Below, in pieces: positions 18,936-27,471 of a DNA stretch of 64,000 nucleotides. Numbering within the stretch: position 1 is the stretch's first letter; every line of letters begins with the position of its first letter. The translations under genes were made by a program, and so were the position numbers. Under the pieces are notes generated by a model that made no database searches, had not been told where the DNA came from, and worked only from the letters and a program-made list of their open reading frames with translations. The DNA is from Metallibacterium scheffleri (GTDB taxonomy: Bacteria; Pseudomonadota; Gammaproteobacteria; Xanthomonadales; Rhodanobacteraceae): contig NZ_LDOS01000001.1 in assembly GCF_002077135.1 (NCBI RefSeq), positions 721,001 to 785,000 of the forward strand, read 5' to 3'.

Positions 18936-20303
18936 ATGGCACGCGTCGATACGCGCCGGTTCGCGGATGAAGCCTGGAGCACGCTGCGTCTGGCGCTGCC
19001 ACTGATCACCGGGCAACTGGCGGCGGTCGGCATGAGCGCGGTCGATGCGGTGATGGCCGGGCACTACTCGGCCGACGTGCTGGGCGCGGTGGCGGTGGGC
19101 GTGAGTCTGTGGTCGCTGGCCGTGGTCACCGCGATCGGCCTGATGATGGCGCTGCCGCCCTCGGTGGCGCAGTTGGTCGGCGCCGAACGTCGCGCTGAAA
19201 TCGGTCCACTGTTCCGCCAGGCGCTGTGGCTGGCGTTGAGCATGGGCTTGCTGCTGTTCGCCGCGGTGCACTGGCTGGCGCCACAGGTGGTGCGCGCGCT
19301 GCACGTCGATCCGCGATTGTGGCCGCAGGTGACCGAGTTCCTGCACGCGGTGTCCTTCGGTGCGCCGGCCATCGCCTGTTATTTCGCGCTGCGTGGTGTG
19401 TCCGAGGGCATGGGGCATACGCGCCCGACCATGTATTTCGGCGTGCTGGGCCTGGTGTTGCTGGTGCCACTGGACTACGTGCTGATGTACGGCAGGCTGG
19501 GCGTGCCGGCACTGGGCGCGCAGGGCAGCGGCATGGCCACGGCGCTGATCCTGTGGGCGGAGCTGTGCGGTTTCGCGCTGTACATGCGCCGTGCGCGCAT
19601 CTATGACGGGCTGCATTTGTTCAAGCGCCCGGAGCCGCCGGACCTGCGCGCCTTGGGCGCATTGCTGCGCCTGGGCATGCCGATGGCCTTCAGCCTGCTG
19701 ATGGAGGCGGGGCTGTTCGTGGCCGCGGCGCTGGCCATCGGGCGCCTGGGCGCGGACGTGGTGGCCAGCCACCAGATCGCGCTCAACGTGGCCTCGGTGA
19801 CCTTCATGCTGCCGCTGGGCCTGGCCATGGCGATCACCGTGCGCGTGGGGTTCGCGGTGGGGCGCGGCGATACGCGCGGGGTGCGCTACGCCGGTTACAG
19901 CGGCATCGCGCTGACCCTGCTGACGCAGAGTTTTTCCACCGCGCTGATGCTGGGTTTTCCGCACGCCATCGCCGCGATCTACACCGTCAACCCGCGCGTG
20001 ATCGCGCTGGCGGCGCAACTGCTGGTGCTGGCCGGCATCTTCCAGTTTTCCGATGGCATCCAGGTGGCCTCGGCCGGCGCGCTGCGCGGGCTCAAGGACA
20101 CGCGCGTGCCGATGTTCATCACCGCGTTCGCGTATTGGGTGGTGGGTTTTCCGCTGGGCATCTACCTCGGCTTCTGGCACCACCTCGGCGCGCGCGGCGT
20201 GTGGATGGGCCTGATCGCCGGGCTGAGCATGGCCGCGCTGCTGTTGTTCGCGCGCTTCGTGCGCCGTGCGCACCGGCTGAACCTGGTGACCGATGGCGGA
20301 TGA
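18936..20303 (+). CDS. MATE-family multidrug efflux transporter (NorM/MdtK-like)
   Basis: 455 residues from ATG 18936. Twelve hydrophobic segments in two pseudo-symmetric halves; the first half carries LPLITGQLAAVGMSAVDAVMAG and the second LGMPMAFSLLMEAGLF, both typical of MATE exchangers. MATE proteins export cationic drugs and metabolites in exchange for Na+ or H+ at the inner membrane. A TACACT -10-like sequence precedes the start by about 30 bases. Substrate not predictable. Confidence 0.93.
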   Translation: MARVDTRRFADEAWSTLRLALPLITGQLAAVGMSAVDAVMAGHYSADVLGAVAVGVSLWSLAVVTAIGLMMALPPSVAQLVGAERRAEIGPLFRQALWLALSMGLLLFAAVHWLAPQVVRALHVDPRLWPQVTEFLHAVSFGAPAIACYFALRGVSEGMGHTRPTMYFGVLGLVLLVPLDYVLMYGRLGVPALGAQGSGMATALILWAELCGFALYMRRARIYDGLHLFKRPEPPDLRALGALLRLGMPMAFSLLMEAGLFVAAALAIGRLGADVVASHQIALNVASVTFMLPLGLAMAITVRVGFAVGRGDTRGVRYAGYSGIALTLLTQSFSTALMLGFPHAIAAIYTVNPRVIALAAQLLVLAGIFQFSDGIQVASAGALRGLKDTRVPMFITAFAYWVVGFPLGIYLGFWHHLGARGVWMGLIAGLSMAALLLFARFVRRAHRLNLVTDGG

Positions 20304-20357
20304 CGCCCGTGCCGGGCTGGGCTAGGCTGCGCGCTTTCACAGGTACGGGACACGGTC

Positions 20358-22217
20358 ATGGCCGACGTCAAGCAGCGCAATGGATTCCTCGGCTTCATCA
20401 GGGTGCTGTGGCGCGGCATCAATATCACCCGCCAGGCCATCCTCAACCTGATCTTCTTCGGCCTGCTGCTGATCATCATCCTCGCCGCCGCGCGTCGGCC
20501 GCTGCCCTTGCAGGACAAGACCGTGCTGGTGCTGCAGCCCAAGGGCCAGATCGTCGAGCAGTACAGCATCGACCCCGCGCAGCGCGTGATCGCAAGGCTG
20601 TCCGGCGAGCCCATCCAGCAAGTGCAGTTGCGCGACCTGCTGATGGTACTCAAGCACGCCGCCACGGATCCGCATATCAGCGCGGTGTTGCTGGACACCT
20701 CCGACCTGCAGACCGGCACCTGGACCTACGCCAGCCTGCGTCAGGTCGGTCACGCGCTGGATGAGTTCGAGACCAGCGGCAAGCCGGTGATCGCCTGGGC
20801 CAGCGGCTACGACCAGGGCCAGTACTACCTGGCCATGCACGCCAACCGCGTGCTGCTGGATCCGGCCGGCAGCGTGTTGTTCACCGGCTTCGACAGCTAC
20901 CAGCCGTATTTCAAGGATCTGCTCGACAAGCTCGGCGTGAACGTGCATTTGTTCCGCGTCGGCGAATTCAAATCCGCGGCCGAACCGTTCATCCTCAATG
21001 GGCCCTCGCCGGCCGCGCAGGAAGCCAACGCCTACTGGCTGGGCGGCCTGTGGAACCAGTGGCTGGATTCCGTGGCCAAGGCGCGCAAGCTCACCCCGGC
21101 GCAGGTCAAGCAGGACATCGACGACATGCCGCAAGGCGTGGCCGCGGCCGGTGGCGATCTGGCGAAAATGGCGCTGGACGAGCACTTCGTCGATGGTCTG
21201 GCCACGCGCGCGCAGGTCGTCGCCGAGCTGCGCAAGCTGAGCGCGCCGGAAAAAGACGGCTACGGGTTCCGTGGCGTCGGCTTCGGCGAATATCTGGCGC
21301 GCATCCGGCGCGATGCACCGAAACTCGACAATCGCCCCGAGGTCGCCGTGGTGGTGGCCGAAGGCGACATCATCAGCGGCCCGCAGAAGCCGGGCAGCAT
21401 CGGCGGTGCCGAAACCGCGCGGCTGATCCGCGCGGCGCGCGAGAACAAGCACGTCAAGGCCATCGTGCTGCGCGTCAACTCGCCCGGCGGCGCGGTCTAT
21501 CCGGCCGAGTTGATCCGGCGCGAGGTGCAACTGGCGCGCGCCGCCGGCAAGCCGGTGGTGGCTTCGATGGGCAACGTGGCCGCCAGCGGCGGCTACTGGA
21601 TCTCGATGGACGCCAACCAGATCGTCGCCGAGCCGGACACCATCACCGGCTCGATCGGCATCTTCGGCCTGTACTACAACATTCCCGACACGCTGGCCAA
21701 GATCGGCATCCACACTGGCGGTCTCGGCACCACGCCATGGGCCGGCGCGTTCGACATCACCCGTCCGCTGGATCCCAAGCTGGGCGCGACCATCCAGCAG
21801 ATCATCGACCACGGTTACATGCAGTTCGTCGGCGGCGTGGCCAAGGCGCGCGGCAAGACCTTCGAGCAGATCAACGCCATCGCCCAGGGTCGCGTGTGGA
21901 CGGGTCGTCAGGCCGTTGCACGCGGACTGGTGGACAAGCTCGGCGGCATCGACACCGCCATCGCGCTGGCGGCGCAGGACGCCAAGCTGGGCAAGAACTA
22001 TCGCGTGCACTACATCAGCGAGCCGATGAGCCCCTTGCAGCGCGCGCTGATGGGCTTCGGCGACAGCGCGCTGGCGTCCATCGCCATCCACCACGGCTTC
22101 ACCCTGCCATCATGGATGGCCAGCTTCGCGCCGCGCGTCACCGGCCCGCTGCAGATGCTGCAGAACGCGCGGCCCGGCAAGGTCAACGCCTACGCGTATT
22201 GCTTCTGCGGGCAGTAG
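20358..22217 (+). CDS. sppA: Signal peptide peptidase SppA, long (67K) form
   Basis: 619 residues, the tandem-domain form. One N-terminal membrane anchor (about 28-44, LNLIFFGLLLIIILAA), then two S49 domains. The catalytic Lys/Ser dyad matches the E. coli layout: K205 in VGEFKSAAEP and S410 in MGNVAASGGYW. SppA degrades cleaved signal peptides in the inner membrane, from the periplasmic side. GGGACAC lies just before the ATG. It is probably a single-gene unit. Confidence 0.95.
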   Translation: MADVKQRNGFLGFIRVLWRGINITRQAILNLIFFGLLLIIILAAARRPLPLQDKTVLVLQPKGQIVEQYSIDPAQRVIARLSGEPIQQVQLRDLLMVLKHAATDPHISAVLLDTSDLQTGTWTYASLRQVGHALDEFETSGKPVIAWASGYDQGQYYLAMHANRVLLDPAGSVLFTGFDSYQPYFKDLLDKLGVNVHLFRVGEFKSAAEPFILNGPSPAAQEANAYWLGGLWNQWLDSVAKARKLTPAQVKQDIDDMPQGVAAAGGDLAKMALDEHFVDGLATRAQVVAELRKLSAPEKDGYGFRGVGFGEYLARIRRDAPKLDNRPEVAVVVAEGDIISGPQKPGSIGGAETARLIRAARENKHVKAIVLRVNSPGGAVYPAELIRREVQLARAAGKPVVASMGNVAASGGYWISMDANQIVAEPDTITGSIGIFGLYYNIPDTLAKIGIHTGGLGTTPWAGAFDITRPLDPKLGATIQQIIDHGYMQFVGGVAKARGKTFEQINAIAQGRVWTGRQAVARGLVDKLGGIDTAIALAAQDAKLGKNYRVHYISEPMSPLQRALMGFGDSALASIAIHHGFTLPSWMASFAPRVTGPLQMLQNARPGKVNAYAYCFCGQ

Positions 22218-22223
22218 TAGATC

Positions 22224-22370
22224 GGCACGCGGCACGCGGCACGCGGCACCCGGCAGCGTCCGGGTCGCCGCGCGCGGCCTCCTGCTGGTCGTGCCGAGCG
22301 CAGCGAAGCCTCTCTTCCGCGCGTCTGCGCACGGCGCCAAGGCGGGTTCCGTCGCGACGCCCGGATGACA
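22224..22370. repeat. Tandem 7-mers and a dispersed intergenic repeat after sppA
   Basis: Three perfect GGCACGC units and two degenerate ones run from 22224 to 22258. They are followed by a composite repeat that starts GTGCCGAGCGCAGCGAAGCC (22291-22310) and ends GGATGACA (22363-22370). The same head and tail recur at 29714-29820, and part of it at 52341-52368. Confidence 0.5.
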
Positions 22371-22414
22371 AAGCAAGGCAGGGCGCAATGATCCTGCGCT
22401 TGCCGGCATCCGCT

Positions 22415-22669
22415 TCAATGTGTCTGCGCGGCGATCTGCGCGCGCTGTTTCGCGGCCTGCCGGTTGACGATGGCCTGTACGTCGCGCGCGCGCTGTTTGT
22501 CCTTGAGCAATGGCGCCAACGGCGTGCCGCCGAGCCCGCCATCGGCGGGCGCCACGGAACCGGCACGCGCTGCCAGCGTCGCGTGCGTGGTGTCGGCCGC
22601 GGGTTTGCTGCATGCGGCGAGCAGCGGCAGCAATACGCAGGCGGCCAGGGCCAGGATGTGCGGGCGCAT
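22415..22669 (-). CDS. Small predicted lipoprotein
   Basis: 84 residues from ATG 22669. A signal peptide ([20 protein letters not shown]) ends in a lipobox LAAC, so the mature protein would start at Cys20 and be anchored in a membrane. The mature part is short, polar and Ala/Gln/Arg-rich with no known motif. It lies between sppA and an oppositely oriented dehydrogenase gene, with 89 bp to the divergent start. Function unknown. The clear signal peptide and lipobox are the main support for coding. Confidence 0.6.
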   Translation of the reverse strand: MRPHILALAACVLLPLLAACSKPAADTTHATLAARAGSVAPADGGLGGTPLAPLLKDKQRARDVQAIVNRQAAKQRAQIAAQTH

Positions 22670-22758
22670 GGGTCTCTCCGCGCGGGGTTGCGTGCAGTCT
22701 CGCGCGGGCATGGGGCGCGGGCAAGCCGGCGCTACACTCGCGCGCAGCGGAGGTGGGC

Positions 22759-23553
22759 ATGAACGAGATCCTGGCGCGCTGGCGCCTTGATGGCAGCACG
22801 GCCCTGGTCACTGGCGCCAGTCGCGGCATCGGCTACGCCTGCGCGCGCGAGCTGGCGGCGCTGGGCGCGCGCGTGCTGCTGGTGGCGCGCGATGCCGATG
22901 CGCTGGAAGCCGCTCGGCGCGAGTTGAGCGAGGAATTCCCGGCCTGCGCGGCGCACGCGTTCGCCGCCGACCTGAGCCTGGCCGAGTCGCGTCTGGAAGT
23001 GTTCGACTGGATCGCCGACTTGAACGCCGATGCCGGCGCCGAGCTGTCCATCGTGGTCAACAACGTCGGCGCCAACCAGGTGCGCGCCGCGCTCGATTAC
23101 CCGCTCGCCGAGGTCGAGGCGCTGCTGCGCACCAACCTGCTCAGCGCGTTTCATCTGTGCCAGCTCGCGCATCCGCACCTGGCCGCGCACGGCGCCGGCG
23201 CCATCGTCAACGTCGGCTCGGTATCCGGCCTCACGCATGTGCGCACCGGCGCGCCTTACGGCATGAGCAAGGCCGCGTTGCACCAGCTCACGCGCAATTT
23301 CGCCTGTGAGTGGGCCGAGGACGGCATCCGCGTCAATGCCGTGGCGCCCTGGTACATCCGCACGCGCCGCACCGAAACTGCGCTGGCCGATGCGGACTAT
23401 CTCGACGAGGTGCTGGCGCGCACGCCCATGCAGCGCATCGGCGAGCCGCACGAGGTCGCCGCGGCGGTGGCCTTCCTGTGCCTGCCGGCGGCCAGCTACA
23501 TCAGCGGCGAGTGCATCGCCGTGGATGGCGGCTTCCTGCGTTACGGGTTCTGA
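22759..23553 (+). CDS. Short-chain dehydrogenase/reductase (tropinone-reductase-like)
   Basis: 264 residues from ATG 22759, preceded by GGAGG at a good distance. Classical [13 protein letters not shown] cofactor motif, NNVGAN (the NNAG element), catalytic serine in [10 protein letters not shown]-x3-K in PYGMSKAA, and the C-terminal [17 protein letters not shown]. It would reduce or oxidise a small carbonyl/alcohol with NADP(H) in the cytosol. The overall pattern is that of plant-like tropinone reductases and bacterial relatives, but the substrate is unknown. No operon partner. Confidence 0.9.
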   Translation: MNEILARWRLDGSTALVTGASRGIGYACARELAALGARVLLVARDADALEAARRELSEEFPACAAHAFAADLSLAESRLEVFDWIADLNADAGAELSIVVNNVGANQVRAALDYPLAEVEALLRTNLLSAFHLCQLAHPHLAAHGAGAIVNVGSVSGLTHVRTGAPYGMSKAALHQLTRNFACEWAEDGIRVNAVAPWYIRTRRTETALADADYLDEVLARTPMQRIGEPHEVAAAVAFLCLPAASYISGECIAVDGGFLRYGF

Positions 23554-23646
23554 GGTGCGACGGCGCGCGTCAGGCGCTGGCATAATCCGTGCGCTATGGA
23601 CGCGCAGCCCGCACCATGCGGCGTTGCGCAGCGAGAGGAAACCGTC

Positions 23647-24906
23647 ATGGCCGACGCGTGTGCGGCACCGATCAACCCCGATATGCGCTGGCTGGAGCAA
23701 CTGCCGACCGGCGTGATCCTGATCGTCGGTGAGCATCTGCGCTACGCCAATGCCGAGGCGCTGCGCCTGATCCGCGCGGCGACGCCGCAGGATGTGCTGG
23801 GGCGCAGCGTGCAGGATTTCGTGCATCCGCTGGATCTGGCGCGCGTGCTGGCGCGCATCCGCCGCGCCGAGCGCGGCGAAGCCGGCAATCCGCCCACCGA
23901 GTTTCGCGTGTACGCCTGCGACGGCAGCCTGCGCGTGCTGGCGATGACCAGCACGCCGCTGCGCCTTGGCAACACCTGGGCGGCGCTGGCCACGTTCATG
24001 GACCTCAGCGCGCGTGCCGAGATGGACGCGCGCCTGCGCGAAACCGACGACAACTTCCAGCGCATGATGAACACCATGCAGGACGTGTTCTACCGCACCG
24101 ATGCCGACGGCATCACGCGCTACGTATGCCCGGCGGTGAAGAACGTGCTCGGCTACGCCGCCGCGGACATCATCGGCCTGCCGGCAGCGATGTTCTATCC
24201 CGACCCGGCCGAGCGCGAGCCGCTGCTGGCGGCCATCCGTCGCGACGGTTTCGTGCACGATTTTCCGGGGCGCATGCGCTGCCGCGACGGGCGCATCATC
24301 GACATCGCCATCAGCACGCAGGTGCTGCGCGACGAGCAGGGCAATTACGCTGGCGTGGAGGGCATCTGGCGCGACATCAGCGAGCGCAAGCGCATGGAAC
24401 GCGAGCTGGAGCGGCTGGCCACGCGCGACGACCTCACCGGCATCCTCAATCGCCGCGCCATTCTCGAGCAAATCGAAGACGCCCTGGCGCGGTTGCGCCG
24501 TGGCGGCGGTCCATTCGCGCTGTTGCTGTTCGACCTGGATCATTTCAAGCGCATCAACGACGGCTGGGGCCATGGCGCGGGTGATGGTGTGCTGCGCCAG
24601 TTCGTGGCGCTGGTACAGACGCTGTTGCGCGATGTCGATCGGTTCGGGCGCCTGGGCGGCGAGGAATTCGTGCTGCTGCTGGAGCGGGTCGACGCGAGCG
24701 CGGCACGGCATCTGGCCGAGCGCATCCGCGCCGCGGTGCAGTCGACGCCCTTCATCGTCGATCGCCTGCACGCGGTGGAGTTGACGGTGAGCCTCGGTCT
24801 TGCCGACCTGCGTGTTGGCGACCGCCGTGCCAGCGATCCACTCGAACGCGCGGACCGCGCCCTGTATCGGGTCAAGGCGGAAGGTCGCAACCGCGTCGGT
24901 GCCTAA
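23647..24906 (+). CDS. PAS-PAS-GGDEF diguanylate cyclase
   Basis: 419 residues from ATG 23647 (GAGAGGA eight bases upstream); an in-frame ATG at 23596 lies just after a CATAAT sequence and could be a leaderless start. Two PAS domains (about 10-125 and 130-255) precede a GGDEF domain with the active motif GGEEF and an intact RxxD inhibitory site (RDVD) upstream of it. It should make cyclic di-GMP from GTP, with feedback inhibition, in response to a signal sensed by the PAS domains. It has no membrane segment, so the signal is cytosolic. Ligands (haem, flavin or none) are not apparent. Confidence 0.93.
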   Translation: MADACAAPINPDMRWLEQLPTGVILIVGEHLRYANAEALRLIRAATPQDVLGRSVQDFVHPLDLARVLARIRRAERGEAGNPPTEFRVYACDGSLRVLAMTSTPLRLGNTWAALATFMDLSARAEMDARLRETDDNFQRMMNTMQDVFYRTDADGITRYVCPAVKNVLGYAAADIIGLPAAMFYPDPAEREPLLAAIRRDGFVHDFPGRMRCRDGRIIDIAISTQVLRDEQGNYAGVEGIWRDISERKRMERELERLATRDDLTGILNRRAILEQIEDALARLRRGGGPFALLLFDLDHFKRINDGWGHGAGDGVLRQFVALVQTLLRDVDRFGRLGGEEFVLLLERVDASAARHLAERIRAAVQSTPFIVDRLHAVELTVSLGLADLRVGDRRASDPLERADRALYRVKAEGRNRVGA

Positions 24907-24967
24907 GCGGCGAGCGGCGCGGTTCTCGTCAGTCCCGCGCCGCTCGCGCACAATGCGACAAAGGTGG

Positions 24968-25027
24968 CGCGGCTCTGCCGCGTCCGTTTGTTTTGCAAAC
25001 CGCGGCAGGATGCCCGGTTTTGCAAAC
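24968..25027. promoter_or_regulatory. Hairpin and paired GTTTTGCAAAC repeats upstream of the patatin gene
   Basis: CGCGGC-TCT-GCCGCG (24968-24982) is a perfect short hairpin followed by a T-rich stretch, and may end the upstream cyclase transcript. GTTTTGCAAAC occurs twice, at 24990-25000 and 25017-25027; each copy contains the palindrome TTTGCAAA, spaced 27 bp. This looks like a two-site operator just before the start at 25044. Confidence 0.45.
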
Positions 25028-25043
25028 TGATCTGGATACGATC

Positions 25044-27320
25044 ATGAAGCACGCGATCATGCTGGCTTGCGCGCTGATCGGGTCGCTGTGCGTGCGGGTG
25101 CTGCCGGCGCACGCGGCGCCGGTGCTGGCGCACACCGTGGCGCAGCCGCTGCAGCCCGACCCGAGCCGGCCCTGCGCCGGCGGCACCGCGCTGGTGCTGG
25201 GCGGCGGCGGCGCGCGCGGCATCGCGCACATCGGCGTGCTGGAGGAATTGCAGAAGCTGCACGTGCCGGTGAATTGCGTGGTCGGCACCAGCATGGGCGC
25301 GATCGTCGGCGGCCTGTACGCGGCCGGCTACAGCCCGTTGCAGATCGACGCCATGCTGCACTCGGTGGATTGGCAGCAGGTGTTCAGCGACAGCCCCGGC
25401 CGCGCCGCGCTGGGCATGCGCGCCAAGGACGACGAACTCGATCGCATCGGCGGCATCGAGTTCGGCGTGGGCCGCGGCGGACTCAAGCTGCCGCGCGGCG
25501 CGCTGGAAGGGCAGAACCTGCAGCAACTGCTCACGCGTTGGCTGCTGCCGGTATGGCGTACGCGCGACTTCGATGACCTGAGCCTGCCGTTCCGCGCGGT
25601 GGCCACCAATATCGGATCGGGCCAGAGCGTGGTGCTGGCGCAGGGCGACCTGCCGCTGGCGATCCGCGCCAGCATCTCGGTGCCGGCGGTATTCGCCCCA
25701 GTGGACCTGCATGGCCAGTTGCTGGTCGATGGCGGCATCTCCGACAACGTGCCGATCGGTGTCGCGCGCGCGCTGGGCGCCGCGCGACTGATCGTGGTGG
25801 ACGTGAGCGCGCCGCTGAAGCCAGCCAGGGATCTCAATTCGCCGCTGGCCATCACCGATCAGATGATCACCGTGATGATGCGCCAGGAAACCGAGCGGCA
25901 ACTGGCCACGCTGGGCCCGGACGATGTGCTGATCCGTCCCGATCTGGGCGATCTGGGCAGCGCCGATTTCACGCACGCGTATCAGGCCGTGGCCGAGGGT
26001 CGCAAGGCCGCCGTCGCGCTGGCGCCCGCATTGCGGCGTTTCGCCGTCGGTCGCGTCGCCTGGCAGGCGTGGCTGGCGCGGCACCGGCTGCCAGGCGGGC
26101 CGGCGCCGGTGATCGATTTCGTCGACGTGCGCGGCGCGCAAAGCCGCACCGCGCCGCTGGTCGCTGATCGCATGCAGGGCGAGGTCGGCAAGGTGTTCAG
26201 CGCGGCGCGCGTGGATGCGCAGATCGACCGCAGCTACGGCGAGGGCAGCTACGAGCGCATCGATTATCAACTGGTGCAGCGTTACGGCGCTACCGGGTTG
26301 CAGGTGACGCCGGTGGACAAGAGCTGGGGCCCGGATTTTCTGCGCGTGGGTCTGAGCCTCAGCGATGACTTCAGCGGCAACGCCGGTTATCAGGCGCTGG
26401 TCGAGTACAACCTCACCGGTCTCGACAGCCTCGGCCGCGAATGGCGCAACCGCCTCAGCCTCGGGCGCGTGGCGGGTTTCCAGAGCGAGCTGTACCAGCC
26501 CTTCGGCCCGCAGGCGCAGTTCTACGCCAGGCTCTACGGCGGTTACCGCGCCATCAACCAGCCGGTGGTGAGCGGCAACACCACGCTGGCGCAGTACCGC
26601 GTCGGCCGCCTGCGCGCCGGCGCCGAACTGGGCTGGGACCCCACGGTCGACTGGCGCCTGCGCACCGGCATGCAGCGCGGTCGCGACAGTTTCGCGCTGA
26701 ACATCGGCGATCCCGCGGTGTACCCCAGCTTTCGCACGCCCTTCGCCGATGTCTACGCCGGCGTGGTGCACGACAATCTCGACGACGCCGATTTTCCCAC
26801 CCGCGGCTGGCGCAGCGATCTTACCTACACCGCGTATCTGCGTGCGCTCGGCGGCGATGCCGACAGCGACGTGGCGCGCTTCAGCTACGACCAGGTGTTG
26901 TGGCACGACGACCGCAACACCGTGCTCGCCGGCTTGCGCGGACAAACCGAGTGGGGCAGCGGCCAGGTGTTGCAGGCCAGCGGCGTGCTCGGGGGCTTTC
27001 TCGATTTGTCCGGCCTCACCGAGCGCGCACTGGTCGGCAACCAGCTCGCCTACGGACGTCTGGTCGGTTACCGCGACCTGACCGGTAGCGGCGAGCGCAT
27101 CGTCGGCTTTCCGTTTTATCTGGGTGCCAGCCTCGAGGCCGGCAACGTGTGGAACACGCGCAGCGCGATCAACTTCAACCAGCTGATTTACGCCGGCAGC
27201 GCCTTCATCGCGCTGAAATCGCCCATGGGGCCGATTTTCTTCGGCGTCGGCCATGCCAGCGGCGGCCACACCACGTTCTATCTCAGCTTCGGCTCGCTGA
27301 TCCGGCGCCAGGATCCGTGA
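25044..27320 (+). CDS. Patatin-like phospholipase with Omp85-type barrel (PlpD-like type Vd autotransporter)
   Basis: 758 residues from ATG 25044, with a signal peptide ending near PAHA (residues 21-24). Residues about 48-345 form a patatin domain: oxyanion loop GGGGARG (53-59), nucleophile S83 in GTSMG, and D229 in VDGGISD. A POTRA-like linker follows, and from about residue 430 a C-terminal beta-barrel of the bacterial surface antigen (Omp85/BamA-like) type, ending in alternating aromatic strands. This order defines type Vd secretion, as in PlpD of Pseudomonas aeruginosa, where the lipase is displayed or released at the surface. It should cleave phospholipids (A1 or lysophospholipase activity). 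No autoprocessing site was identified. Confidence 0.93.
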   Translation: MKHAIMLACALIGSLCVRVLPAHAAPVLAHTVAQPLQPDPSRPCAGGTALVLGGGGARGIAHIGVLEELQKLHVPVNCVVGTSMGAIVGGLYAAGYSPLQIDAMLHSVDWQQVFSDSPGRAALGMRAKDDELDRIGGIEFGVGRGGLKLPRGALEGQNLQQLLTRWLLPVWRTRDFDDLSLPFRAVATNIGSGQSVVLAQGDLPLAIRASISVPAVFAPVDLHGQLLVDGGISDNVPIGVARALGAARLIVVDVSAPLKPARDLNSPLAITDQMITVMMRQETERQLATLGPDDVLIRPDLGDLGSADFTHAYQAVAEGRKAAVALAPALRRFAVGRVAWQAWLARHRLPGGPAPVIDFVDVRGAQSRTAPLVADRMQGEVGKVFSAARVDAQIDRSYGEGSYERIDYQLVQRYGATGLQVTPVDKSWGPDFLRVGLSLSDDFSGNAGYQALVEYNLTGLDSLGREWRNRLSLGRVAGFQSELYQPFGPQAQFYARLYGGYRAINQPVVSGNTTLAQYRVGRLRAGAELGWDPTVDWRLRTGMQRGRDSFALNIGDPAVYPSFRTPFADVYAGVVHDNLDDADFPTRGWRSDLTYTAYLRALGGDADSDVARFSYDQVLWHDDRNTVLAGLRGQTEWGSGQVLQASGVLGGFLDLSGLTERALVGNQLAYGRLVGYRDLTGSGERIVGFPFYLGASLEAGNVWNTRSAINFNQLIYAGSAFIALKSPMGPIFFGVGHASGGHTTFYLSFGSLIRRQDP

Positions 27321-27471
27321 GGCCGTGGCGGTCCTTCACCGATCGCTGACGCCATCGCGCATCCAATGACCGATCACGCCCGCGTGTAAGGTTTTGCCGC
27401 GCCGCGCGACCAAGCAGGCAATGCCGCGACATTCCCGCCGCGGCCTGCGCGCATGACTGGACGAGGTTCTT

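Noticed and set aside
22218..22414. Small gene in the gap after sppA
   Set aside because: The sequence is explained by tandem 7-mers and a dispersed repeat. No ribosome site or motif supports a gene.
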